Assembly: GCA_002869435.1 (NCBI GenBank)
Contig: PKSX01000017.1
Span: forward strand, 1 to 52,779
Source: Marinilabiliales bacterium
GTDB lineage: Bacteria > Bacteroidota > Bacteroidia > Bacteroidales > DTU049
DNA length: 52,779 nucleotides
Reading direction: 5' to 3'
The position numbers and the translations under genes are program-made. How positions within the stretch are numbered: position 1 is the stretch's first letter; each line of letters begins with the position of its first letter. Below, in pieces: positions 26,105 through 35,022 of the stretch. Below the pieces are notes generated by a model that was not told the origin of the DNA, ran no database searches, and was given only the letters and a program-made list of their open reading frames with translations.

Positions 26105-27565
26105 TTACTTAGCCGGCGCATTTTCAAGGACTTTCACTGTAAAATCCCAGAATTTCTTAACGGTTTCAATATTCACTTTCTCATCCGGGCTATGCGGATA
26201 ACGAATAGTAGGGCCAAATGAAATCATATCCCAGTTTGGATATACTGCACCAAGAAGTCCACATTCGAGTCCTGCATGAATGGCTTTGATCTCTGGAATT
26301 ACACCATACATACTTTGATATGTTTCGCGACAAGATTTCAGAATTGCACTTTCAGGATTTGGTTTCCATCCCGGATACTCACCATCGAGCACAACATTAG
26401 CACCAGCCAATTCAAATGCACTCTTAATGGCCTCACCAACAGCATACTTTGCAGAATCTACAGAGCTACGCATCAAACAATTAACGATCAACTCGCCGTT
26501 GTCAGTCTTCATAATGGCCAAATTACTTGATGTTTCAACCAATCCTTCCATTTCATTACTCATACGAAGAACTCCGTTAGGACATGTATAAACTGAACGT
26601 GAGAAATTAAGCATCGTTTGAGGCTCAATTACATTAGCCGGCATATCGGTTTCCTTAGCAATGAAGCTCAGATCAGGCTCGGTTGCAGCGAGCTCGCTTT
26701 TAAATGTTTTTTCATACTCAGCAATACACTCCATGAATTTTACTTTATTCTCAGCAGGGATAGTTACAACAGCAAAAGCTTCACGAGGAATTGCATTTCT
26801 GAGGCTTCCGCCATTAAGACTGGCCACCATAAGACCGTGCTTATCCATAGCATGTTTTATATAGCGATTCATCAGTTTATTTGCATTGCCGCGTCCCAAA
26901 GGAATATCCATACCTGAGTGTCCGCCTTTCAGTCCTGTAAGCTCCAGACTAAATGCAATATGTCCCGCAGGAACTTCAACTGTGTTGTACTTCAGTGATA
27001 CATTGGCATCCATTCCACCGGCACAACCAATATACATTTCGCCTTCGTCTTCGCTATCCATATTTACTAGAATGTCACCTTTGAGAATTCCCGCTTCGAG
27101 TCCGAAAGCACCTGTCATTCCGGTTTCTTCGTCGATGGTAAAAAGTGCTTCAACCAAACCGTGTTTCAGGTCTTTACTGGCTAGCACAGCCATTGCAGCA
27201 GCAACACCCATTCCATTATCAGCACCAAGTGTAGTACCATCGGCAGTAACCCACTCACCATCTATAATAGCATCGATAGGATCTTTGGTAAAATCGAAAT
27301 CTTTATCGCTGTTTTTCTGCGGAACCATATCGAGGTGGCCCTGCAGAACCATACCTTTTCTATTCTCCATACCCGGAGTGGCCGGCTTACGAATAATCAC
27401 GTTTCCAACTTTATCCACAATGGTTTCGAGTCCTAAGGACTCGCCAAAGTTCTTCATATATTCAATAACAGCGCCTTCGTGTTTTGACGGGCGCGGAATC
27501 TGGGTCAACTCATAGAAATAATTCCACAATGCCTTCGGTTCCAGGTTTTTAATGTCAGTACTCAT
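26105..27565 (-). CDS. pepD: Aminoacyl-histidine dipeptidase (cytosolic metallopeptidase, M20 family)
   Basis: This 486-residue protein has the metal-binding layout of PepD-type M20 dipeptidases, which cleave dipeptides including Xaa-His. Visible elements are LQGHLDMVPQK (His77, Asp79), TTLGADNGMGVA (bridging Asp116), FTIDEETGMTGAFGL (catalytic Glu146 and ligand Glu147), VNMDSEDEGEMYIGCAGG (Asp170), and a C-terminal HSPDEKVNIETVKKFW with the last His ligand. The length equals that of E. coli PepD. There is no signal peptide. It converges with ribBA across a hairpin and has its own transcription unit. Probable role: peptide use for nitrogen and carbon. Confidence 0.94.
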   Translation of the reverse strand: MSTDIKNLEPKALWNYFYELTQIPRPSKHEGAVIEYMKNFGESLGLETIVDKVGNVIIRKPATPGMENRKGMVLQGHLDMVPQKNSDKDFDFTKDPIDAIIDGEWVTADGTTLGADNGMGVAAAMAVLASKDLKHGLVEALFTIDEETGMTGAFGLEAGILKGDILVNMDSEDEGEMYIGCAGGMDANVSLKYNTVEVPAGHIAFSLELTGLKGGHSGMDIPLGRGNANKLMNRYIKHAMDKHGLMVASLNGGSLRNAIPREAFAVVTIPAENKVKFMECIAEYEKTFKSELAATEPDLSFIAKETDMPANVIEPQTMLNFSRSVYTCPNGVLRMSNEMEGLVETSSNLAIMKTDNGELIVNCLMRSSVDSAKYAVGEAIKSAFELAGANVVLDGEYPGWKPNPESAILKSCRETYQSMYGVIPEIKAIHAGLECGLLGAVYPNWDMISFGPTIRYPHSPDEKVNIETVKKFWDFTVKVLENAPAK

Positions 27566-27824
27566 GTTTTTACTTTAGTTTTTAGTTTTTTCAAAGGTAA
27601 TAATTTTGGCTGGAAAATGAAGCTGAATTTACTGAAATAAAGAAAAGGCAGCCTGGGGAGGACTGCCTTTGATTCTTGGGGGTTTGTTTTGTAGGTTTAA
27701 TTGTATTAAATAAAGCGGTTCAAGTTTTTGTATCGAGTGGAATACTTCTTCCTTTCCGCTTCTGTAATAATATTAATGTATAGAATATTCTTGAATTTGC
27801 ATTCGGGGTTTATTTCTGTCTGTT
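27566..27824. other. Intergenic region between pepD and the T9SS cargo gene
   Basis: This 259-bp stretch holds the 5' flank of pepD and, at 27644-27670, the terminator of the large minus-strand gene. I see no small gene or RNA. The remainder is AT-rich and featureless. Confidence 0.4.
27644..27670 (-). terminator. Rho-independent terminator of the T9SS cargo gene
   Basis: AAAGGCAG (27644-27651) pairs with CTGCCTTT (27663-27670) around an 11-nt loop. On the minus strand the stem is followed by TTTCTTTATTTC, about 155 nt after the stop of the 27825-31529 gene. Confidence 0.65.
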
Positions 27825-30800
27825 TTATTTGCTCACTTTTACTATCTTACTCAAATATGAATCCGTTTCATTATATATCTGAATAAAATACACACCTTCA
27901 GATAAATCACTCATATCCAACTCAATACGATTTAGTCCTGAAGGAATTATTTCTGCAGCAACAATTTTTCCCAGATAATCGGAAATCAGGATATTATATC
28001 CTGACACATTCTCACTATTGATATTCACAAAAAATGAAGAATTGAAAGGATTGGGAAACACATCGCAGTTAATGGAATTATTCACACTACAGTTTGCAAC
28101 AGAAACCGGTGAATATGAATATTTCCCATTGAAATCGGTTTGCTTAATGCGATAATATGCTGGAATTGATGAAAGTTGAGGGTTAAGATCACGAAAAGAA
28201 TAGAATTGAGTAGTATTACTGTTACCTGCTCCATCAATTCTTGCAATGGCAGTAAAATCAGTTCCATTGTAGCTTCTTTCGACTGTAAAATAATCATTAT
28301 TGGTTTCAGAAGATGTACTCCAAATCAGTTCAGCGTTTCCTTCAGTACAAACAACATAAAAACTATTGAGTTCAATTGGCAGCAATAAAGGGGTTTCGCA
28401 TTCCATGTTGAAGGTTGGATTATCAGAATACACTGTTAATGAAGGCTGTGACAAAGTGTTGGTAATTGATCCTATATTAAATGAAAATCCAAAAGCAGCC
28501 TGATATGATTGCAATGTTGGAATGGCCAAATTGGTTTGTGTACCACCAGATCCTGTTGTACAGCAATGATATCCGTTATCTTCGTCTATTTTCAAAAAAT
28601 ACTGATTGGTTCCGCTGTTATTGGTAAGACCTGTTACAACCACACCGCCGGTACTCGGACGTGCAATAGCATATCCTTCATCATCCCATGTACCTGTGCC
28701 AACTACATTTCCCCATTGCATGTCTCCACTGGAGTTAATTTTGATGGTGTATACTTCGTCACCACCACCACCTAAGCTGCTGGTAATTCCTGTCATATAA
28801 TAGCTTGTTCCGTCATATGTGGCATCATAGCATTGCTCTCCATTCGCTCCACCATATGCTCTTGCCCATTGCACGCCACCTGCTTCTGTAACACGCATGG
28901 CATAAAAGTCTGAGCTTCCGGCTCCACCTGTACCCAAAATACCAAATACAGTATAATCGCCAACTCCATTCTCAACAACAGAATAGAGATAATCTGATGA
29001 GCCACTTCCCCATTGTCTGTCCCAAACAGCAGTTGATAAATTTGAAGGATCAAGTTTTACCATCTCAAACTGATTATTGCTACCCGATTCATTATGTGTA
29101 CCAACAACCAGATAATACCCATCTGAAGTTTCAATTGCATCTTCAAACTCCTGTGTTTGTGGAAAATATTTATCATCGTAAATTGTGCCATCAGGATTTA
29201 ATATCCAAATTGCACCATCACCATTATTCTGCCCGGCAATAAGGAATCCATTGGCCGGAGTTGCTGATGAGCTTAGTTCAACAATTGAATTCCCTTCCTG
29301 ATCATCACCAAAGTTTTCTACTATTATTGATGACCAAACTTCTGCACCTGATGTATCAACCTTAATAACAAGCAAGTCACGCCAATCGGTGTATCCGACC
29401 ATTACATATCCAGATCCGTCGGCACATTCTACAATATCGTTTACATTATCGGTATTGGCTGTTCCAATTCTTTTAGTCCATCGTGGATTGCCTTCAATAT
29501 CCGTTTTAATTACCGTGAAATCACGACCACCATTCGTAGGTGCATCGCTGCTGTAGGAAGCCATTACATAGCTGTCGCTGCTGGCTTCATGAATTACACT
29601 TCTGCCCCAATACGTATTTGTGCCTTCAATAACAATGGCAAATACATGTGGTAATTCTGCTATGGTACGGCCTGTTCCAGGATTGATCACAGATGGAGTT
29701 TGCGTTCCTCCTACACCATCCATAACAATAGACAGACCACTTGCATCTACCTGATCGCCTAGTGTTGCCGCGACATCAATATCATAAGTGAGCCAAAAAT
29801 AATTAGTACCGGTAGTCAATTGCTGGGTTCCTGTAATATTAATATCGACACCTGTTGTAGCAGGGTTTGCTGAACCAAATATATTGGATGTCAGGAAATT
29901 AGGGTCAGTTCCTGTATAATAAATATTAACAGTTCCGGTTGGAATATCAGCTAATGGAGCTGTTGAACCATCAGTTCTGACCACAAACTGAGTTACGTTA
30001 AATGGAGTTGAAGACCCGCTGGTAACAATTTCGATTCCAATAATTTGCTGATCAACCATACCCAATGAGACATCTGAAGTAACTGCTTGCGTAGTTGTAC
30101 TCGAAACAAATGCCATTGGAGCTAAGCTCCCTACAATAATGGTATAGTCTTCATATGATCCATACGACCCTGTGTAGCAAGGATCTCCTCCAGCGTCATT
30201 ATCAGTTCCACCAATTCTCATCCGATGAGCTCCTACATTAGTACCAACTGTAAAAGAAGCATTCAGTGTAGTTGGATTTGAACTTGTTGATAACCCATAA
30301 TATACCTGTTCACCGGAATCATTAAAATCACCATCATCATTATAATCAATCCATATTTTTGTACCATACGTCCACCCTGTTGAATACGTTATATCCACAT
30401 TGGCAGTAGCTCCAGGTGCAATCTGATTGCTCATTGCTGTGTAATCACCGTAATGATTGGGTTCATCACCTGTTGAATTATCAATTGTTCCGAAAACTAC
30501 TCTTGTTATACCGGTTCCATCAACACTGGTAGGAGCAGGAGTGCAATAAGAAACATTTATGATCTCTCTGTTGCCGGCAGGAGCTGTAGTTGATGGAATT
30601 TGATTTCCCACCCCACCACTCATTTGTATAACATTACATGTAGCATCGACAAGATTTCCCAATGTTGCACCAGCATCGATATCGAAAGCAATCCAGAAAT
30701 AATTGGTCCCGGCATTTAATGTCTGTGTTCCGGCAATATCAATATTTGCACCGGCGGCTGCTGGGTTTGCAAAACCAAATTCGTTGGTCGCTGCAAAGGT

Positions 30801-31529
30801 TGAGCTTGTTCCAGTGTAATATATATGTACACCACCTGAAGAAATATCATTTAGCGGGTCATCGGATCCATTTGTTCTGATTCGGAATCCCGTAACATCA
30901 AAAGGAGACGCAGTACCTGATGTAACAACTTCTATTCGAGCTATTTCTGCATCGCTCGTAACTTTTACAACATCACTTGTATTGGGTTGAGATGCTGTGC
31001 AAGAAACAAATGACATAGCTACCGGGGCAGTTACAGTTAGTGTATAATCTTCAAAACTTGCCCATGTACCAACATAGCAAGGAATTCCTGCGCCACTGGA
31101 ATACCAGCCGCCAATTCTCATTCGATGAGCACCAAGCGTCGCTCCGGCAGGCACAGTAAATGGCACAGCTGTTAGCGTCCCTGTTGATACAGCCTGATTT
31201 GTTACAACCTGTTCTCCTGCATCATAGAAATCTCCATCGTTATTCCAGTCGACCCATATATATGTATAATACGTGTATCCTGTTGTGTATCGAACCTGAA
31301 CATTTGCTGTCGCACCCTGGGCTACTGAATTTGACATTGCAGAGTAGTTGCCGTAATGGCCAGCTTCATCACCTGTTACATTATCAATGGTTCCAAATAC
31401 CACTCTAGTTATTCCTGATCCATCAACACTGCTTGGGGCAGGAGTACAATACTGAGCAAGTAAGTTCTTGTGTGGTAGTAAACCAAATAAGAGAAACAAA
31501 ATGAAAAGCAGTATAATTCTGGAACTCAT
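27825..31529 (-). CDS. Large T9SS type A cargo with duplicated GEVED + BNR-associated modules and beta-propeller
   Basis: This ~1234-residue protein has a signal peptide (SSRIILLFILFLLFGLLPHK, cleavage after LLAQ). A two-domain module follows twice: a GEVED domain (~27-168 and again ~331-475; both open YCTPAPxSVDGxGITRVVFG and end SFEDYT/SYEDYT) and a domain resembling the N-terminal BNR-associated domain (~169-330, ~476-630; both contain NYFW and DIDxxATLG). A propeller-like region (~630-1050; repeats of DGYYLVVGTHN, GYVMVGYTD type) and an Fn3-like domain lead to a type A sorting tail (VFPNPFNSSFFVNI...GVYFIQIYNE...KIVKVSK). ATG 31529 is chosen because the signal peptide begins there; an ATG at 31571 and a start at 31577 remain possible. 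It lies downstream of a 76-aa secreted protein gene and likely shares its promoter. Confidence 0.88.
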   Translation of the reverse strand: MSSRIILLFILFLLFGLLPHKNLLAQYCTPAPSSVDGSGITRVVFGTIDNVTGDEAGHYGNYSAMSNSVAQGATANVQVRYTTGYTYYTYIWVDWNNDGDFYDAGEQVVTNQAVSTGTLTAVPFTVPAGATLGAHRMRIGGWYSSGAGIPCYVGTWASFEDYTLTVTAPVAMSFVSCTASQPNTSDVVKVTSDAEIARIEVVTSGTASPFDVTGFRIRTNGSDDPLNDISSGGVHIYYTGTSSTFAATNEFGFANPAAAGANIDIAGTQTLNAGTNYFWIAFDIDAGATLGNLVDATCNVIQMSGGVGNQIPSTTAPAGNREIINVSYCTPAPTSVDGTGITRVVFGTIDNSTGDEPNHYGDYTAMSNQIAPGATANVDITYSTGWTYGTKIWIDYNDDGDFNDSGEQVYYGLSTSSNPTTLNASFTVGTNVGAHRMRIGGTDNDAGGDPCYTGSYGSYEDYTIIVGSLAPMAFVSSTTTQAVTSDVSLGMVDQQIIGIEIVTSGSSTPFNVTQFVVRTDGSTAPLADIPTGTVNIYYTGTDPNFLTSNIFGSANPATTGVDINITGTQQLTTGTNYFWLTYDIDVAATLGDQVDASGLSIVMDGVGGTQTPSVINPGTGRTIAELPHVFAIVIEGTNTYWGRSVIHEASSDSYVMASYSSDAPTNGGRDFTVIKTDIEGNPRWTKRIGTANTDNVNDIVECADGSGYVMVGYTDWRDLLVIKVDTSGAEVWSSIIVENFGDDQEGNSIVELSSSATPANGFLIAGQNNGDGAIWILNPDGTIYDDKYFPQTQEFEDAIETSDGYYLVVGTHNESGSNNQFEMVKLDPSNLSTAVWDRQWGSGSSDYLYSVVENGVGDYTVFGILGTGGAGSSDFYAMRVTEAGGVQWARAYGGANGEQCYDATYDGTSYYMTGITSSLGGGGDEVYTIKINSSGDMQWGNVVGTGTWDDEGYAIARPSTGGVVVTGLTNNSGTNQYFLKIDEDNGYHCCTTGSGGTQTNLAIPTLQSYQAAFGFSFNIGSITNTLSQPSLTVYSDNPTFNMECETPLLLPIELNSFYVVCTEGNAELIWSTSSETNNDYFTVERSYNGTDFTAIARIDGAGNSNTTQFYSFRDLNPQLSSIPAYYRIKQTDFNGKYSYSPVSVANCSVNNSINCDVFPNPFNSSFFVNINSENVSGYNILISDYLGKIVAAEIIPSGLNRIELDMSDLSEGVYFIQIYNETDSYLSKIVKVSK

Positions 31530-31609
31530 TTTAACACTATTACTCCTGCATTTGTACATACTCTCTTTCATACTCAACTTGTTTTATGTCAACTTCAACC
31601 AAATAACTT

Positions 31610-31840
31610 TCAATAGAAAACCACATTCTCAAAAACACCATCTGTAATAACTTCGTTTTTTGCTTTTGTGTGATTTTCAGATATTGGTACTTCAACATAA
31701 TAGGATACCAATGAACTGAAAGATCCATTCTCAAAAGATTCTGATACTTGATCAGAGTCCTGAGAAGATGAAAATCCAAAAGACATTAAAACAAGCACAA
31801 GTGCTGGTAGTAAGAATTTCAACGACACTACATTCTTCAT
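31610..31840 (-). CDS. 76-residue secreted protein of unknown function
   Basis: This short gene codes for a clear signal peptide (MKNVVSLKFLLPALVLVLMS, cleavage near FGFSSS) and a ~50-residue mature peptide (DSDQVSESFENGSF...VFENVVFY) that is acidic, Ser-rich, and has no cysteine. It has a good promoter (TACATTTG at minus-strand 31875-31868) ~28 nt upstream of the ATG and precedes the giant T9SS cargo gene by 80 bp on the same strand. No family is recognised. Its reading frame is chosen over an overlapping one (31540-31779) because only this one has a signal peptide and the promoter. Confidence 0.7.
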   Translation of the reverse strand: MKNVVSLKFLLPALVLVLMSFGFSSSQDSDQVSESFENGSFSSLVSYYVEVPISENHTKAKNEVITDGVFENVVFY

Positions 31841-31867
31841 AAATGGTTGTTGCTAACTTTGTTTAAG

Positions 31868-31900
31868 CAAATGTACATTCACGTAAATGCAATTTCCAAG
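31868..31900 (-). promoter_or_regulatory. Promoter of the small secreted protein / T9SS cargo unit
   Basis: On the minus strand a -7 box TACATTTG lies at 31875-31868, and CTTG at 31900-31897 is close to the TTTG -33 consensus, with a 21-nt spacer. The predicted start near 31861 leaves a ~20-nt leader. Confidence 0.55.
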
Positions 31901-31906
31901 AAAAAG

Positions 31907-31928
31907 GGGTGGACAATGGGTGGACAAA
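31907..31928 (-). promoter_or_regulatory. Tandem 11-bp direct repeat at an activator position
   Basis: GGGTGGACAAT (31907-31917) is followed directly by GGGTGGACAAA (31918-31928), ten of ten identical in the core GGGTGGACAA. On the minus strand they occupy about -46 to -67 relative to the predicted start of the small secreted protein gene, where a class II activator would bind. The neighbouring LuxR-type regulator is a candidate binder; this is inference. Confidence 0.5.
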
Positions 31929-31966
31929 ATTATATAAAAGAATTTAAATAATTATTATTCAGAATT

Positions 31967-33556
31967 TTACATATTTTGAAAATAATCAATAAAAGAATCT
32001 TCCGAATCTATTTTCAACTTCTTCCTAAGTCTGTATCTCGACTTTTTTACTCCGTCGATACTAATATTCATAAGACTTGCTATCTCTTTATTAGTAAGCT
32101 CCATAACAATATAAGATGCAACTTTTCTTTCTGTTTTGCTCAAGTCGGGGTGTTTCTGATCAAGCCTGAAAAGAAAATGAGAATGTAATTCATCAATTCT
32201 TTTATTTAACTCATTGATATCATTACTTATATATAAATTTTCGCGGATTTTCTTTGTAATTTCACGTAAACGCTGATGGTCGTCTTCTGTACCTTCGATT
32301 TTATCAATTTCCTGATAGAGCACATCAAGAAAATCGTTTTTCTCAACAACCCTTAAGGCTATATTCTCCAGCTCTTTTCCTTTATATTTAATTTCGGCTG
32401 TCATGCTTTTTTTATCTGCCTGAAGCAGTTCATTCTTTAATTCGGTATTTTTAAGTGAGAAGCGCATATTGCGAATAACCAGAAAACCCAGCACAGAAAT
32501 AATAAGTATTCCGGCAATAAGGATAAACTGCATTAATCTGCGAATTCGACTCTGTTGCTCAATGATTTTCATCTCAGCTTCATACAATTGAAGTGACTTC
32601 TCTTTCTGATCCAGTTTGTATTGTATTTGCTGTATTTGCACAGTGCGCTCCAGTGCGTTAGCATTCATATCATTTTTCAGATCTGTATACAATCGAAAAT
32701 ATTTCAACTCATTTGCGGCATCATTAATAGCTGCATAGGCATCGCTTAAATTGGCATACACATTTTGCAAGTATGCATTGTCATTATTTCGGATAAATAC
32801 ATCAATGGTTTGAATGAACAGGTTAATTGCCTCGGTATATTTTTCCTGTTTCATTTTCAAATAAGCAATATTACTCATGCATAAAGCAATACCTCTTTCA
32901 TAGTCAAGTTGACTAAATAAATGAAGAGCCTTTTCGTATTGTTCAAACGATTCTACAAGTTTGTTTTCCTTTGAATATATAGCACCAATATTATTATAAA
33001 CGCCCGCCCGCATAATTGTATCAGCAGTTAATTGAGTGTATTCTAGTACCTCTTCAAAATATTTCATGGCACTATCATTTTGCTCAATATACCCGAATGA
33101 AATTCCCATAAGCATATTGCTATGCATTTTTACAGGATCATCATAAGGTCTCACATAAACAATCTTTTGAACCTGACGTGTATACTCAATTGCAAGATCC
33201 ATATTTCCATATGCTATATGTAACTCGACAATACTGAGTACTGTTTCTAATACCTGATCTCGGTTTCCTGCCTTTTCAAATAACCGTATTGCTTTGGAGT
33301 AATATTCAATAGCTTTATCAAAATTATTGATACCGCTATAATCGTCTGCAAGCTCTAAACAAATGTAACCGGCGTTTTCGAAATCATTAATCTGAGTATA
33401 ATATTGAAGCAGTTGATTCTCTTTTTCTATTTCAGTTAAAAAAACCGTTTCAAGGCTATCATCTTTGCTAATCCTCAAAGAATCATCAACAGAAAAAACC
33501 AACAAAGAATTCAGTAGTATTATAAAAACAAGTAAAGCTCTGCGAATAAAATACAT
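31967..33556 (-). CDS. Membrane-anchored TPR protein with cytoplasmic LuxR-type HTH (one-component regulator)
   Basis: This 529-residue protein has an N-terminal signal/anchor (residues ~6-22), a periplasmic region of about six tetratricopeptide repeats (~40-300; e.g. DKAIEYYSKAIRLFEKAGN, ESFEQYEKALHLFSQLDYERG, EAINLFIQTIDVF), a coiled coil, one transmembrane span (~341-362, MQFILIAGILIISVLGFLVI), another coiled-coil segment, and a C-terminal LuxR/GerE-type helix-turn-helix (~465-515; LSKTERKVASYIVMELTNKEIASLMNISIDGVKKSRYRLRKKLKI). This layout is common in Bacteroidota and couples an envelope signal to transcription. It lies directly upstream of the small secreted protein and giant cargo genes on the same strand, suggesting they are its targets. 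Confidence 0.85.
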   Translation of the reverse strand: MYFIRRALLVFIILLNSLLVFSVDDSLRISKDDSLETVFLTEIEKENQLLQYYTQINDFENAGYICLELADDYSGINNFDKAIEYYSKAIRLFEKAGNRDQVLETVLSIVELHIAYGNMDLAIEYTRQVQKIVYVRPYDDPVKMHSNMLMGISFGYIEQNDSAMKYFEEVLEYTQLTADTIMRAGVYNNIGAIYSKENKLVESFEQYEKALHLFSQLDYERGIALCMSNIAYLKMKQEKYTEAINLFIQTIDVFIRNNDNAYLQNVYANLSDAYAAINDAANELKYFRLYTDLKNDMNANALERTVQIQQIQYKLDQKEKSLQLYEAEMKIIEQQSRIRRLMQFILIAGILIISVLGFLVIRNMRFSLKNTELKNELLQADKKSMTAEIKYKGKELENIALRVVEKNDFLDVLYQEIDKIEGTEDDHQRLREITKKIRENLYISNDINELNKRIDELHSHFLFRLDQKHPDLSKTERKVASYIVMELTNKEIASLMNISIDGVKKSRYRLRKKLKIDSEDSFIDYFQNM

Positions 33557-33564
33557 TGCTACAA

Positions 33565-34467
33565 CTAGTCAAAAACCTCTATAACCTCTATATCAAAGAT
33601 TAATGTGGCATATGGAGGAATAGGTGAATTAATATCTGATTGTCCAAATCCAATATCACTCGGAATAATTACACGGGCTTTACCACCTTTACTCATAAGG
33701 CGCAGCGCTTCGTCGAAACCATCAATCACATCCCCGCTACCTATTTCAACCTGAAGAGGCTCAAGTCCATCACTGGTATCAAATACAGTTCCATCGACAA
33801 AAGTCCCGGTATAGTGACAAATTACTTTTTTCCCCTCCGTGATCGGAATTCCATTTCCATTCTGAATTGGTATAAAAATTAATCCACTCTCCAACGGTTG
33901 CTGTGTGATATTATTGATTTTCAGATACTCATCAAGGTCTTCCAGCTCCTTCACCCTGAGTTCTTCCAGTTGTACCCTGGTCTGCTGATCAAGAAACTCC
34001 CGCTCCATCTCAAAATCTTCTCTGGATTTACTGTCAATAACCCGCATATTTACATACATCATGCTATCGGATCCGAAATCGGGCACACGTGCTGCACCTA
34101 TAGTCATCATAAAAAATGTGTCGATACGCACAATAAATGAGGCACTGTCACCAACAGAAAGCATTGCAATCCCCTCCATAATATCGCCACGAAAATCGGG
34201 CTTAATAATCGGAACCCAAACAGGAAGAACCTCATCTTTACTGTCGAAAAACACAGAGTCATTCATGGTAACATACTGAATATTAACTTTCAGAAAATCA
34301 CCTTCACTTGGTTTTTCGGTGTCGCTGTCTTCAACAATCTTATAATATAATCCATTATCACTGTACTCATAACCAGGGTAAGGACCTGAGTTACAGGATA
34401 ACAAGAATAAGACGGCTATCATCATCAACGATGTACCTACCCAATTTAACTGGATTGTTTTTATCAT
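33565..34467 (-). CDS. Lipoprotein with two FKBP-type domains (peptidyl-prolyl isomerase)
   Basis: This 300-residue protein has a lipobox LLSC (Cys25). The N-terminal half (~35-150) reads like a degenerate FKBP domain: VNIQYVTMNDSVFFDSKDE...IIKPDFRGDIMEGIAMLSVGDSASFIV. After a charged linker (~150-190) a canonical FKBP domain follows (~195-300): GKKVICHYTGTFVDGTVFDTSDGLEPLQVEIGSGDVIDGFDEALRLMSKGGKARVIIP...YATLIFDIEVIEV. FKBP enzymes isomerise Xaa-Pro bonds and assist folding in the periplasm. It lies 9 bp upstream of the LuxR-TPR gene start on the same strand and 9 bp downstream of a second FKBP gene, so the three form one probable operon. Confidence 0.9.
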   Translation of the reverse strand: MIKTIQLNWVGTSLMMIAVLFLLSCNSGPYPGYEYSDNGLYYKIVEDSDTEKPSEGDFLKVNIQYVTMNDSVFFDSKDEVLPVWVPIIKPDFRGDIMEGIAMLSVGDSASFIVRIDTFFMMTIGAARVPDFGSDSMMYVNMRVIDSKSREDFEMEREFLDQQTRVQLEELRVKELEDLDEYLKINNITQQPLESGLIFIPIQNGNGIPITEGKKVICHYTGTFVDGTVFDTSDGLEPLQVEIGSGDVIDGFDEALRLMSKGGKARVIIPSDIGFGQSDINSPIPPYATLIFDIEVIEVFD

Positions 34468-34476
34468 GGTATTTTC

Positions 34477-35022
34477 TTAATAGATTTCCGGTGAATAATC
34501 ACGTACTTCCAAAACATGAACGTCATAAATAAGCACTGCCCTTGTTGGAATTTGCTCAGAATCTCCCAACCATCCAAATGCGAGATGAGATGGAAGAATA
34601 AATTTTGCATGGTCGCCCTCACGCAACAACTGTAATCCCTCCTCAAGACCACTTTCAACATCAGCATGACCAATCCATACTTCTTTAGGACCTTGTTTAT
34701 CAGAATCGTAGCACACCGCACCGTTTAACAGATTCACTTTAAACTCAAAACGTACAACAAGTTTATTTTCAACCATACGACCTGTACCATTCTCATAGAT
34801 AAGATAGCGAAGACCTGTACCGGTCTTTATCATATCCCATCCCATGCGTTCGGCATAATCATCAATTTGATCACTTTCACTAACCGTGTAGTACTGGTTT
34901 GCATCCTCCATTTCATCCATATAATTATCAGGATTAATATCGGGTTGATCCTTCTGCTTGTTTTTGTCAGAGCCACAGGAGGCCAAAAATAGTATAGCAA
35001 GAATTAAAACCGGCAATCTCAT
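34477..35022 (-). CDS. FKBP-type peptidyl-prolyl isomerase lipoprotein
   Basis: This 181-residue protein has a lipobox LASC (Cys16), a short charged linker and one FKBP-like domain (~65-178): LVVRFEFKVNLLNGAVCYDSDKQG, IGHADVESGLEEGLQLLREGDHAKFILPSHLAFGWLG, and PTRAVLIYDVHVLEV. It lacks part of the usual FDSS/FDT hot-spot wording of canonical FKBPs (VCYDSD here), so activity may be reduced or specialised. Its start codon overlaps the stop of the DHH phosphoesterase gene by 4 bp (ATGA), showing coupled expression. A periplasmic chaperone role is inferred. Confidence 0.87.
   Translation of the reverse strand: MRLPVLILAILFLASCGSDKNKQKDQPDINPDNYMDEMEDANQYYTVSESDQIDDYAERMGWDMIKTGTGLRYLIYENGTGRMVENKLVVRFEFKVNLLNGAVCYDSDKQGPKEVWIGHADVESGLEEGLQLLREGDHAKFILPSHLAFGWLGDSEQIPTRAVLIYDVHVLEVRDYSPEIY

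Noticed and set aside
25909..26127. 72-codon minus-strand frame between ribBA and pepD
   Set aside because: It overlaps both genes' 3' ends and a terminator hairpin and has no feature of a real protein.
26886..27515. 209-codon plus-strand frame opposite pepD
   Set aside because: It is antisense to a well-conserved enzyme, Ser/Pro-rich in the way of complement translations, and has no promoter.
31540..31779. 79-codon minus-strand frame overlapping the small secreted protein
   Set aside because: It shares DNA with the 31610-31840 gene, which has a signal peptide and a correctly placed promoter; this one has neither.
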